Below are positions 39,844 through 48,202 of a stretch of DNA of 64,000 bases, piece after piece (position 1 is the first letter of the stretch; each line of letters opens with the position of its first letter). Below the pieces are notes generated by a model, which was given only the letters and a program-made list of their open reading frames with translations, was not told the origin of the DNA and did not search any database. The position numbers and the translations under genes are program-made. The stretch comes from Alphaproteobacteria bacterium (lineage in GTDB: Bacteria; Pseudomonadota; Alphaproteobacteria; SHVP01), in the NCBI GenBank assembly GCA_016869765.1, contig VGES01000019.1, positions 1 through 64,000 on the forward strand, given 5' to 3'.

Positions 39844-41061
39844 ATGGATAGCGCCAGCGCGGCAGGGCCGGGGTCCTGGCGGCGGCTCTTTCTTGCGGCG
39901 CTCGTCGGGTCGGCCTCGATCGGTTCGATCGGGATGCACCTCTTCGTGCCGGCCATCCCGTTCATCACCCGCGAATTCGCCAGCGACCCGACGGTCACCC
40001 AGCTCGCACTGTCGCTCTCGATGGTGGCGATGGCGGTCGCCACCATCGCCTACGGCCCGCTCTCCGATCGTTGGGGACGACGGGTCGCGCTCAACGGTGG
40101 GCTCGCATTGTTTCTCCTCGGCACGGTGGCCAGCGCGCTCGCGCCCGACGTCGAGACGTTGATCCTGGGGCGTATCATCCAAGCGGCGGGTGGCGCTGCG
40201 GGCATGGTGGTGACGCGCGCCATCGTTCGTGATGTCTACGGCCCGCAACGCGCCGCGAGCCTGATGGCCTATCTCACGATGGCGATGCTGGTAGCGCCGA
40301 TGTTTGCCCAGAACCTGGGTGGCTTCCTCACCGACAACGTCGGTTGGCGCTGGGGGTTCTGGCTGGCGGCCGCCTGTGCGTTGTTGGTCGGCCTCCTGAC
40401 CGGGCGCGGCATGCCGGAGACACACACCGGTCCCCGCGTGTCGGTGAGCCCACTCACGCTGCTGCGCAATTACGGTCGCCTGTTGCGTTCTCCGATGTTC
40501 GGCGGATACGCGCTGCATTCGGCGTTCGCCGCCGCGACGTTCTTCGCGTTCATGGGGGCGGCGCCGGCGTTGATGATCGAAACGCTCGGCCGTCCCGCCC
40601 TCGACTACTCGGCGTGGTTCATCTCGCTAACGCTCACGTTTCTGCTCGCCAACGCGCTCGCCGGACGCATTTCGACCCGCTTCGGCATCGGTCCGATGGT
40701 GTGGCTCGGTGGCCTCGTGTCGCTCGCCGCGGCCGTGGTCATGGTGTTGGTCATTTTGGCGTGGGGGCTCAGCCCTTACACGCTGTTTTTTCCCACGGCG
40801 ATCGTCGGTGTCGGCAACGGCCTCTCGATGCCGAGCGCCAATGCCGGCGCCATCAACGTCGATCCCACGCTCGCCGGCACCGCCGCCGGGCTTGCGGCGT
40901 TCCTCACCATGGCACTCTCGGCGGTGTTCGCCCAACTCGCGGCACAATGGGCCGATGGCACGGCCTGGCCGCTGACAGGCCTCATCCTGGGCGGCACGAT
41001 CGTCTCGGTGGCCGCCGGCGCACTCCCGTGGTGGCTGCATCGCCGGGTGCAGCCAGAATGA
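39844..41061 (+). CDS. MFS multidrug exporter, Bcr/CflA-type (first of three)
   Basis: A 405-residue, 12-helix major facilitator. Motif A in the loop between helices 2 and 3 is YGPLSDRWGRR, and the helix 4 region has GRIIQAAGGAAGMVV, which resembles the antiporter motif C region of Bcr/CflA drug and sulfonamide exporters. The start is ATG 39844; a TTG four codons upstream is also possible. It overlaps the next gene by ATGA. The first 150 residues are strikingly similar to those of the second protein (shared PFITREFAS, LSLSM, YGPLSDR), so the two look like a tandem duplication. Confidence 0.85.
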   Translation: MDSASAAGPGSWRRLFLAALVGSASIGSIGMHLFVPAIPFITREFASDPTVTQLALSLSMVAMAVATIAYGPLSDRWGRRVALNGGLALFLLGTVASALAPDVETLILGRIIQAAGGAAGMVVTRAIVRDVYGPQRAASLMAYLTMAMLVAPMFAQNLGGFLTDNVGWRWGFWLAAACALLVGLLTGRGMPETHTGPRVSVSPLTLLRNYGRLLRSPMFGGYALHSAFAAATFFAFMGAAPALMIETLGRPALDYSAWFISLTLTFLLANALAGRISTRFGIGPMVWLGGLVSLAAAVVMVLVILAWGLSPYTLFFPTAIVGVGNGLSMPSANAGAINVDPTLAGTAAGLAAFLTMALSAVFAQLAAQWADGTAWPLTGLILGGTIVSVAAGALPWWLHRRVQPE

Positions 41062-42284
41062 CCACGACCGCAGCCGAGGCGCGCACGGTCGTCATCTCCA
41101 ACCAGACGCTGTTCGTCGTCGCCCTGATCGCGTGCGTCTCGACCGGGCCGCTGGCGATGCAGCTGTTCTTCCCGGCCGTCCCGTTCATCACCCGCGAGTT
41201 CGCGAGTCACCCGGCCGTGTCGCAACTCGCGATTTCTCTGTCGATGGCGGCGATGGCCTTCGCGACCGTGGCCTACGGTCCGCTCTCCGATCGTTACGGC
41301 CGGCGCCCGCTGATGATGGGTGGGCTGCTGATCTTTCTCGCTGGGACCGTGGTGTGCGCCGTGGCCCCCGACATCGAGACCTTGATCGCGGGGCGGATCA
41401 TCCAGGCCGCGGGCGGGGCGGCGGGGAGCGTCATGACCCGGGCCGTCGTGCGCGATGTCTACGGTCCGGACCGCTCGGCAAGCTTGATGGCCTACATGAT
41501 GGTCGCGATGGTCGTGGCCCCGCTCATCGCTCTCAACATCGGTGGCCTGTTGACCGATGCCGTCGGCTGGCGCGCGGGCTTCTGGTTTGCCTTCGCGTTC
41601 GGCGTCGTCGTGTTCCTGCTGTTGCGTCGTGGCGTCCCTGAGTCGCACCTGGGCGAACGAATTGCGACTCGGCCGGCGGTGATCATGCGCGCCTACCTCG
41701 TGCTGTTGCGCTCGCCCGATTTCAACGGCTACGCCGGCCACGCCGCATTCGCCGTTTCGACGTTCTTCGCGTTCATGGCCGCGGCGCCCGCGATCATGGT
41801 CGAGACCCTGAACAGCACCGCCTTCGAGTTCAGCCTCAACTTCATTGTTCTCACGGTCACGTTCATGGCGGCCAATGCGTTGGCTGGGCGCATCTCCACC
41901 CGCCTCGGGATCGATCGTATGGTTTGGCTCGGGGGCGGGGTGTCGTTGATCTCCGCGGCTGCTCTGTTCGCGAGTCTGTGGTGGTGGGGCCTCAACACTT
42001 GGAGTCTGTTCCTGCCCGTCGCCTTCGTCGGGGTCGGCAACGGCCTTTCGATCCCGAACGCGAGCGCCGGGGCGATCAATACCGATGCACGATTGATCGG
42101 CACGGCCTCGGGCCTTTCGGCGTTCCTGATGCTGGCCGTGTCCGCCGCCGTGACTCAGTTGGTGGGGGAGTTCGCCGACGGCAGTGCCTGGCCGTTGGCG
42201 TGGTTCATTTTCGGGGCGACTGTCGCTTCGATCGGGCTTGGCGCCATCCCGCGGTGGCGCAAGCGGCGCAGGAGCCTGCCGTGA
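41058..42284 (+). CDS. MFS multidrug exporter, Bcr/CflA-type (second of three)
   Basis: A 408-residue, 12-helix major facilitator closely related to its upstream neighbour. It shares PFITREFAS, LSMAAMAFATVAYGPLSDRYGRR (broken by motif A), GRIIQAAGGAAGSVMTRAVVRDVYG and the C-terminal VGVGNGLSIPNASAGAIN. The ATG overlaps the stop of the previous gene, and its own stop overlaps the next GTG start. The basic C-terminal tail (PRWRKRRRS) is cytosolic. Substrates are unknown; all three proteins may work side by side or serve related drugs. Confidence 0.85.
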   Translation: MTTTAAEARTVVISNQTLFVVALIACVSTGPLAMQLFFPAVPFITREFASHPAVSQLAISLSMAAMAFATVAYGPLSDRYGRRPLMMGGLLIFLAGTVVCAVAPDIETLIAGRIIQAAGGAAGSVMTRAVVRDVYGPDRSASLMAYMMVAMVVAPLIALNIGGLLTDAVGWRAGFWFAFAFGVVVFLLLRRGVPESHLGERIATRPAVIMRAYLVLLRSPDFNGYAGHAAFAVSTFFAFMAAAPAIMVETLNSTAFEFSLNFIVLTVTFMAANALAGRISTRLGIDRMVWLGGGVSLISAAALFASLWWWGLNTWSLFLPVAFVGVGNGLSIPNASAGAINTDARLIGTASGLSAFLMLAVSAAVTQLVGEFADGSAWPLAWFIFGATVASIGLGAIPRWRKRRRSLP

Positions 42285-43471
42285 CCAGCCGTGCCGGCGC
42301 GCCGTGGTCCGTGGTCCTCGCCCTGACCATCATTTCGGCGGCGGGTCCGGCGGCATTCCAACTCCTGACCCCGGCGCTCCCGGCGATCGCGGCGACGTTC
42401 GATGCCTCGATCGCCACGGTACAGGTGGCAGTCACGGTGTCGTTGCTGACGACCGCGGCGGCGACGCCGCTGCACGGTTTCCTGTCGGACGCGATCGGTC
42501 GGCGCCGGACCATTTACATCGGCTTCTCCCTCTACACGCTGGGGTCGGCGGCCTGTGCGCTCGCGCCCTCGGTGGCGCTGCTCGTGCTCGGTCGCGCCGC
42601 GCAGGGGGCGGGCGGCGCGAGCGGCGCCACGGTCGCCCGCGCGATCGCCCGCGACGTGTTCGGCGATGAACGTATCGCCCGGGTCATCGCGCTGGTCACG
42701 GCGGTCGCGGGGCTGCTCACGGTCGTTGCCTTCGTGATCGGAGGGCTGGTGGTCGAACGCCAAGGGTGGCGAGCGGCGCTCTGGCTCGCCGTCGGGTTCG
42801 GCGCGGTCGTCATGGTCGTGACGGCCCTGTTGGTCCCGCGACAGACCGCAGCGTCGCTGACCGACGATCAACGGCTGACCTGGCCCGCCGCGCGGGCGCT
42901 GATGGCCGATCGCGCGATGCTGGGATACGTCGGGGTCGTCGCGTTTGCCTCCGCCACGGCGTTTCCGTTCCAGGCGCTGGCGCCACACCTGTGGAAGAAT
43001 CAGATTGGCGCGGGGGAAACCGCGTTCGGCCTCTGGGTTGCAGGTTCGATCGGCGTGTTTCTGGTGGCGAGCGTCCTCGCCGGCGTCATCTCGACACCGG
43101 CCCGGCGCCATCGCCTCATCGTCGCGGGCGGCGTCATCCAGATTGTCGGGGCGGCGGCCGGGCTGATCGCACACGAGGGCCTGGGCGTCGACCGCCTCAC
43201 CCTGGTGGCGCCGGCCGCGGTGATGGGGATCGGCACGGCGTTCATGCTCGCGAACGCTCAGGCGGGAGCGCTCGGGATCAACCCGCGGCTGGCCGGCACG
43301 GCCTCGGGAATGCTCGGACTCATGCAGCTCGTGCCGGGCGCGATCGCTGGCCAGCTTGCGGCCCAGTTCGCTGATGCCACGACACGGCCGCTCTACGTGA
43401 GCCTCCTCGTCTTGGCGATCCTCGGCACGGTCTGCGGCACGTTCTTGGCCCGCCGCGGGGCGCGAACCTAG
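42281..43471 (+). CDS. MFS multidrug exporter, Bcr/CflA-type (third of three)
   Basis: A 396-residue, 12-helix major facilitator, more divergent than the first two. Motif A reads HGFLSDAIGRRRT, and GRAAQGAGGASGATVARAIARD corresponds to the GRIIQAAGG region of the others (shown here in broken form). The start is GTG 42281 in a GTGA overlap. There is no regulator gene in the trio, unlike many exporter operons. The next gene starts 97 bases later with its own GGAGG, so it may be a separate unit. Confidence 0.83.
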   Translation: MTSRAGAPWSVVLALTIISAAGPAAFQLLTPALPAIAATFDASIATVQVAVTVSLLTTAAATPLHGFLSDAIGRRRTIYIGFSLYTLGSAACALAPSVALLVLGRAAQGAGGASGATVARAIARDVFGDERIARVIALVTAVAGLLTVVAFVIGGLVVERQGWRAALWLAVGFGAVVMVVTALLVPRQTAASLTDDQRLTWPAARALMADRAMLGYVGVVAFASATAFPFQALAPHLWKNQIGAGETAFGLWVAGSIGVFLVASVLAGVISTPARRHRLIVAGGVIQIVGAAAGLIAHEGLGVDRLTLVAPAAVMGIGTAFMLANAQAGALGINPRLAGTASGMLGLMQLVPGAIAGQLAAQFADATTRPLYVSLLVLAILGTVCGTFLARRGART

Positions 43472-43568
43472 CTCTGCGTTGCTGCATAGCCATGTTGCGT
43501 GCAACCCCGTTTCGCTCGCGTCGGGCGGCTCGTACACTTCCGCGACGAACGGTGGTGCGGAGGGGGGC

Positions 43569-44294
43569 ATGAGGCGGCGACCGTCCGGGGACGCCCGTCG
43601 GCGGCATCCCGTGGTGGGCGACGGCGTGAGACGCGAGGACCTCACCGAGGAGGGACTCGAGCGCCTCCGCGCGCGCGCGGGTACCGACTGGAACTTCGGA
43701 TTCCTGTCCAAGGACGAACGCGAGGCGAATCGCCGGTCCGTGCTCGATCGCCATCCACGGGGCGACGACCTCTGGATCTTCGGCTACGGCTCGTTGATGT
43801 GGAATCCGGCGATCGAGGTCGCCGAGCGCCGACCGGCGCGTCTGCGCGGTTGGCACCGCCGCTTCTGCCTATGGCTGCCGGCCGGTCGCGGCACCGCCGA
43901 GAACCCGGGGCTGATGATGGCGCTCGACCGCGGCGGCTCGTGCCGCGGCGTGGCGCTGCGTATCGCCGCCCGCCACATCGAGCACGAGACCGAGGTGTTG
44001 TGGCGGCGCGAGATGCTCGCCGGCGCCTATGATCCGCGGTGGGTGTCGCTTCACTCGGCGGAGGGCGAAATCGTCGGCGTGACCTTCGTCGTCAATCGCA
44101 CCCACCCCTTGTACGCCGGGCGCCTGCCGCCCGCGGTTCAAGTGCGCCATCTCGCGACGGCCAAGGGGCGGCTCGGCCGAGCGCGGGACTACCTGCACAA
44201 CACGGTCGTGCATCTCGATGAGCTCGGGGTGGCCGATGGTCCGTTGCACCGGCTGCTCGCCAAGGTCGAACGCTACCGCGGCGGTCCGCGATGA
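43569..44294 (+). CDS. ChaC-type gamma-glutamylcyclotransferase
   Basis: A 241-residue ChaC-like enzyme, which cleaves the gamma-glutamyl bond of glutathione to give 5-oxoproline and Cys-Gly. The hallmark IFGYGSLMWNP appears at about 65-75 after a basic N-terminal tail, followed by the substrate-binding RPARLRGWHRRFCLW, and YLHNTVVHLDELG closes the fold. The start ATG 43569 has GGAGG about five bases upstream. Its stop overlaps the ATG of the FAD oxidoreductase gene, so the two are coupled. Glutathione as substrate is a family inference. Confidence 0.87.
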   Translation: MRRRPSGDARRRHPVVGDGVRREDLTEEGLERLRARAGTDWNFGFLSKDEREANRRSVLDRHPRGDDLWIFGYGSLMWNPAIEVAERRPARLRGWHRRFCLWLPAGRGTAENPGLMMALDRGGSCRGVALRIAARHIEHETEVLWRREMLAGAYDPRWVSLHSAEGEIVGVTFVVNRTHPLYAGRLPPAVQVRHLATAKGRLGRARDYLHNTVVHLDELGVADGPLHRLLAKVERYRGGPR

Positions 44295-45520
44295 AGCGTC
44301 TGCGGCCGAAATTGGCGGTCGTCGGCAGCGAACCTTCGCGTCAAGGGCCGCAGCGCTTCGATGTCGTCGTGGTCGGCGGCGGCCTGATGGGCGCGGCGCT
44401 CGCCTACGAACTCGTGGTCCGGGGACAGCGTGTCGCCTTGGTCGAGCAGGACACGTTGGGCGCCGGCACCAGCGGCACGACGTTTTCCTGGATCAACGCC
44501 ACATCCAAGGCCGATGACGAGGCGTACTTCCGGCTCAACGCCGAGGGGTTGGCGCGTTATCGCCATCTCGCGACCCTCTGGGGCGAGCGCTCGCTAGGCC
44601 TGTGGAGCAACGGCTCGATGCACTGGGCGGACGACGAGCACGTGGAACAGCGCTCGCGCCTCGACCGCGCCGCGGCGGCGATGGCGCGTTGGGGCTATTC
44701 GATCGTCGACCTCGATCGGGCGCGGCTGATCGACCTCGAACCGAGGCTGAGTTTCGCGGCGAGCGCGCGCGGCTTCATCGCGCTCGCCGACGGTTGGGTC
44801 GAGGCGGCCAAGTTGGTGCGGTTGTTTGCCGCCAAGGCGGCGGAGCACGGCGCGGAGATCGTCGAAAAAGCCCGCGTCACGGCGATCCGTGCCGATGGCG
44901 AGCCCGTGACGCTCACGACCGAGGCGCGCACCTTCCTGGCAACGCGCGTCGTCCTCGCCGCGGGGATCGCGACCGCGAGCCTGGCGGCCCTCGCCATGCG
45001 GTCGCTCGAATGGCGGCTTCCCTTGCGGAGCGTCCCCGGTCTCCTGATCGACACGCCGCCCTCGCCGTGGCGTTGGGTGCGGCGGGTCGTTTACAGCCCG
45101 GAATCGGGCGGCTTGCATGCTCGTCCGACGTCCGCGGGCGGCATGATCCTGGGCTCCGATGACACCGACGCGGCGGTGGCGAACGGCGATGAGCAGGCGG
45201 CGATCGCCGCGACGCGCACGCTGCTCGCGCGCTTTGCCCGTCTAGCGCCAGGGTTCGACGCCGCCGACGTCATGGCGACGGCGAGCCCACGAATTGGCCT
45301 GCGGCCAATGCCGGCGGACGATCGGCCGATCGTCGGGCCGCTGCCGGATACTCCTTCCGTCTATGCGATGGTGACGCACAGCGGCGTCACGCTCGGACCG
45401 CTGCTCGCCGGATTGCTAGCCGAGGAGATCGTCTCTGGTACGGCATCCACGACGCTGGCGCCCTATCGACCGTCGCGCTTCGCCAACCGCGGTCACGCCG
45501 CGACGAGCGTCCAGACGTAA
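44291..45520 (+). CDS. FAD-dependent oxidoreductase (DAO family)
   Basis: A 409-residue D-amino-acid-oxidase-type flavoprotein. After a basic N-terminal stretch, VVVVGGGLMGAALAYEL (about 25-41) binds FAD, VALVEQDTLGAGTSG follows, and the C-terminal region has GLRPMPADDRPIVGPLP with THSGVTLGPLLAGLLAEEI (broken), characteristic of DadA/SoxB-like oxidases of amino or imino acids. No covalent-flavin motif was noted. It overlaps chaC by four bases and converges with the VOC gene, sharing 28 bases at the 3' ends. A substrate derived from glutathione breakdown is a guess. Confidence 0.83.
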   Translation: MKRLRPKLAVVGSEPSRQGPQRFDVVVVGGGLMGAALAYELVVRGQRVALVEQDTLGAGTSGTTFSWINATSKADDEAYFRLNAEGLARYRHLATLWGERSLGLWSNGSMHWADDEHVEQRSRLDRAAAAMARWGYSIVDLDRARLIDLEPRLSFAASARGFIALADGWVEAAKLVRLFAAKAAEHGAEIVEKARVTAIRADGEPVTLTTEARTFLATRVVLAAGIATASLAALAMRSLEWRLPLRSVPGLLIDTPPSPWRWVRRVVYSPESGGLHARPTSAGGMILGSDDTDAAVANGDEQAAIAATRTLLARFARLAPGFDAADVMATASPRIGLRPMPADDRPIVGPLPDTPSVYAMVTHSGVTLGPLLAGLLAEEIVSGTASTTLAPYRPSRFANRGHAATSVQT

Positions 45521-46524
45521 CCGTCGGGCGCTTCGACGCTGAACGCGCCGCGCCCGAATTCATCGGCGAGGATCGGGGTCGCGCCCCGTCCTCCCGCCGC
45601 GATCGCGCGGTCGCGCAGGCGCGCGAGGTCGTTCACGCGGTAGGTGTAGAGACACGGCCCGAGAAAACCGGGGCGGGCGACGTCGCGTTTGTCGGGCAGG
45701 GCGCGCGTTTCCTCGAAGCGAAACAACTTGAGCCGCCCGGAGCGCCCCTGAATCGGATCCACGGGCGGCCCGAGATCGTCCGCGTCGGTGACGCGCTGTC
45801 CCTCGCCGGGCTCGAGGGCGAAGACGCCGCGACTGACGACGGCTCGGTCGTGCCCGACGGCGACTTCGGGCCACACCGTGAGTCCGAAGCCTTCGGCGTA
45901 AAAACGTCGCTTGGCGCCGCTGTCGTCCTGCAGCACGACGCCGGAGTGGACGTTCTGGCTGCATTGGAGCAGACAGGTTTCGTGGATCGCGCCGTAGTTG
46001 GGTCGCGCAAAGCCGAAACGTTCGAGGAAGACCTGGCGGTCGAGGGGCGTCGCGAAGGCGCCTTCGCGCAGACCGACGAGGTCATCGGCGAACGGTAGCA
46101 GGTGTGCATTGCCGCGGTAGTGGCTGTGCGTGAACACCGGCGGCATGAACCACACCTCGCCGCCGCGACGCTCGAGTGTTTCGAGATGGTTGAGGAGACG
46201 CCAGCCGTCGCGCGTCACCGTCGTGATCCAGCGCGCGCCGAGACAACGGAACGGGGCGAGCGCGAGGCCTTCGCCGGCGGGGTGCGCCCACTGCATCAGG
46301 CGCAACAGGCCATGATCGCTCTGCTGGTGATAGAGCCTCACCGAACGGAGGTCGGACCGGACGCCGTAGAGCGCGTGGGCAGCATCGGCGGCGAGGCGTC
46401 CGACCTCGCCGACGCGGTAGCCGAAACGCTCGCGGTATCCGATGGCCTCGGCGAGATCGGGCACGCCGAAGGCGACCTCGTAGAGCCCGCCGACCACGCC
46501 CGGCTTGCGTGCGTTCAGTTCCAT
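45493..46524 (-). CDS. VOC-superfamily (glyoxalase-like) protein
   Basis: A 343-residue protein built from VOC-type beta-alpha-beta-beta-beta units. The N-terminal domain is VGGLYEVAFGVPDLAEAIGYRERFGY (broken after GVPD), the middle has HETCLLQCSQN, and the C-terminal domain ends FGRGAFSVEAPDGYVWTLVAA with YTYRVNDLARLRDRA. The His and Glu residues needed for a metal site are only partly evident, so dioxygenase, isomerase or binding roles all remain possible. It is a single gene convergent with the FAD oxidoreductase, with its own upstream region. Substrate unknown. Confidence 0.75.
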   Translation of the reverse strand: MELNARKPGVVGGLYEVAFGVPDLAEAIGYRERFGYRVGEVGRLAADAAHALYGVRSDLRSVRLYHQQSDHGLLRLMQWAHPAGEGLALAPFRCLGARWITTVTRDGWRLLNHLETLERRGGEVWFMPPVFTHSHYRGNAHLLPFADDLVGLREGAFATPLDRQVFLERFGFARPNYGAIHETCLLQCSQNVHSGVVLQDDSGAKRRFYAEGFGLTVWPEVAVGHDRAVVSRGVFALEPGEGQRVTDADDLGPPVDPIQGRSGRLKLFRFEETRALPDKRDVARPGFLGPCLYTYRVNDLARLRDRAIAAGGRGATPILADEFGRGAFSVEAPDGYVWTLVAA

Positions 46525-46550
46525 GACGTCGCCATGATAGAACCATCGCC

Positions 46551-46811
46551 GTGAGCGAAACGACTCGGGCCGAGATTCACGCCTTCCTCGAACGTATTGC
46601 GCGGGCGATCCTGGCGCAGGGGCCGGCCACGCCCGAGGCGATGGCCGACGCTCTCAACCGCCAGGGCCTGACCACCCGTCGTGGTCGGTCCTGGTCGGCG
46701 GCCACGGTGGCCAAGTTCCTCACTAGCCCCGGGGCGGCTCGCGCGCTTCGCGCCGCGGCCGAGGCTCAAGCCACGAGTCCGAGCGGGCGCACGCCGTCGA
46801 TCACGAACTGA
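46551..46811 (+). CDS. Small helical protein with recombinase-like motif
   Basis: An 86-residue protein starting at GTG 46551. The segment MADALNRQGLTTRRGRSWSA, followed by TVAKFLTSPGA, resembles the small helical region found after the catalytic domain of serine recombinases (ALNxxGxxTRxGxxWxxxxV). No catalytic resolvase domain is present. The last 15 residues overlap the convergent marC gene by 46 bases. It may be a stand-alone DNA-binding fragment. Confidence that it is expressed is moderate. Confidence 0.55.
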   Translation: MSETTRAEIHAFLERIARAILAQGPATPEAMADALNRQGLTTRRGRSWSAATVAKFLTSPGAARALRAAAEAQATSPSGRTPSITN

Positions 46812-47395
46812 ACGGCGAGGGCAGCGAGGATCACGCCGATGATGCGCGTGATGACGTTGAGGCCGGTCACGCCCAAGGCACGGCGAAGCGGGTTGGCGAT
46901 CAGCAACAGACCGAGCGTGAGGGTGAGCACGGCGGCGAGGGCGATGAACACCGCGGCGATCTTGAGGGGATCGCCCGTGGCGTTGCCGACCATGAGAATC
47001 CCGCCGCCCATCGCCGCGGGTCCGGCGATCAGCGGCGTCGCCAAGGGAAAAATCGAGACGTCGTCCTTGGTGGTGGCTTCGGCCGACTCGGCCGCGGTGG
47101 TCGCCGACAAGCCGGTCGAGCGCGCCAGCACCATATCGATCGCGAGCAGAAACAACAGGATGCCGCCGGCGATGCGCAACGCGGGGAGCGAAATGCCGAG
47201 CAGCGCGAGGCCCTCGTTGCCGATCGCGGTGACGACGCCGAGGATCGCCGCCGCGGCGAGCGTGCCCTTGATCGCCATCGCCCGGCGTTCCTCGGGCGAG
47301 GCGCGAGGCGTCAACCCGGGGTAGAGCAGCGCCGTCTCGAGCGGTCCGACCGCGGCGAAAAACGTGGTAAACGAGATCAGCAAAGTTTCGAGCAC
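46766..47395 (-). CDS. MarC-family integral membrane protein
   Basis: A 209-residue membrane protein of the MarC/SnatA family with six hydrophobic helices. Features are LETLLISFTTFFAAVGPLETALL at the start (broken), the charged loop RASPEERRAMAIKGT and a FPLATPLIAGPAAMGG motif between helices 3 and 4. The start is GTG 47395, because codons further upstream give a polar N-terminus overlapping the divergent gene. Despite its name, MarC is not an antibiotic pump; some relatives export amino acids. Substrate unknown. Confidence 0.85.
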   Translation of the reverse strand: MLETLLISFTTFFAAVGPLETALLYPGLTPRASPEERRAMAIKGTLAAAAILGVVTAIGNEGLALLGISLPALRIAGGILLFLLAIDMVLARSTGLSATTAAESAEATTKDDVSIFPLATPLIAGPAAMGGGILMVGNATGDPLKIAAVFIALAAVLTLTLGLLLIANPLRRALGVTGLNVITRIIGVILAALAVQFVIDGVRPLGLVA

Positions 47396-47441
47396 CGCGG
47401 CATTATAGGCGGGCCGCTTGCGACATGGGGAGGAACGGACG

Positions 47442-48191
47442 ATGACGGACACGATCGGGTTTCGCGCGGTGATCGGCGCGCTGGTGCCCTACACCAACAC
47501 CACCGTCGAGGCGGAGTTCGCCGCGATCACGCCGCCGGGCGTCGTCAACGCGACGGCGCGGATCAAGAACTATCCCCGGCCAACCCACGACGATGCCGCC
47601 TATGCCAAGTTCATGGCGCAGGGGCCGCAGCACCTCGAGGAGACCATCGATACCGTGGTTCCCGCCGAGCCCGATCTCATCGTGCTGGGCCACTCGATCG
47701 ATTCGTTCGCCGGCGGCGTCAAAGGCGCGACCGCCCTCACCAAGAAACTTTCGGATCACGCCAAGCGCTGCCCGGTCCTGGTCCCATCGCTCGCACTGTC
47801 GGACGCGTTGGCCGCACTCGGTGGCTGCAAGCACCTGGCGGTGCTGACGCCCTACCTGAAGCCAGGTGGCGATCAGGCGGCAGCCTATCTGAAAGACGCC
47901 GGCTTCGACGTCAAGCGGGTCAAGAATCTGGCGTGCCCGACCGCGGTCGCGATTGCGCGCGTGCCCGAGCAGACGCTGCGCGACTCGATCAAGGAGCTCG
48001 ACGGCGGCGACGTCGATGCCATCATCCAGGTCGGCACCAACCTGCCGTTCCAGGCGGTGGCGGCCGAGGCCGAGCCGTTCGTCAAGAAGCCGGTATTGTC
48101 GATCAACACCGCCACCTACTGGCGCGCGCTGCGGTCGCTCGGGATCCACGACCGCATGATCGGCAAGGGTTGGCTTCTGGAACGGCACTAG
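47442..48191 (+). CDS. Asp/Glu racemase-superfamily protein without the usual catalytic cysteines
   Basis: A 249-residue protein of the racemase/maleate isomerase/arylmalonate decarboxylase superfamily. The first-domain motif reads LIVLGHSIDSFAGG (about 79-91) and the second IIQVGTNLPF (about 194-203). In maleate isomerase and Asp racemase cysteines stand at these places; here they are His84 and Gly198. The only cysteines, at 110, 129 and 165, are outside the motifs. The start is ATG 47442 with GGAGG eight bases upstream. An alpha/beta hydrolase gene follows after 11 bases with its own GGGGAGG, so the two form a unit. A maleate-isomerase-like role is suggested by fold but contradicted by the residues. 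Confidence 0.8.
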   Translation: MTDTIGFRAVIGALVPYTNTTVEAEFAAITPPGVVNATARIKNYPRPTHDDAAYAKFMAQGPQHLEETIDTVVPAEPDLIVLGHSIDSFAGGVKGATALTKKLSDHAKRCPVLVPSLALSDALAALGGCKHLAVLTPYLKPGGDQAAAYLKDAGFDVKRVKNLACPTAVAIARVPEQTLRDSIKELDGGDVDAIIQVGTNLPFQAVAAEAEPFVKKPVLSINTATYWRALRSLGIHDRMIGKGWLLERH

Positions 48192-48202
48192 GGGAGGATC
48201 AC

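Noticed and set aside
42155-43711. Open frame on the minus strand (518 codons)
   Set aside because: Antisense to the third MFS gene, extremely Arg-rich and without motifs.
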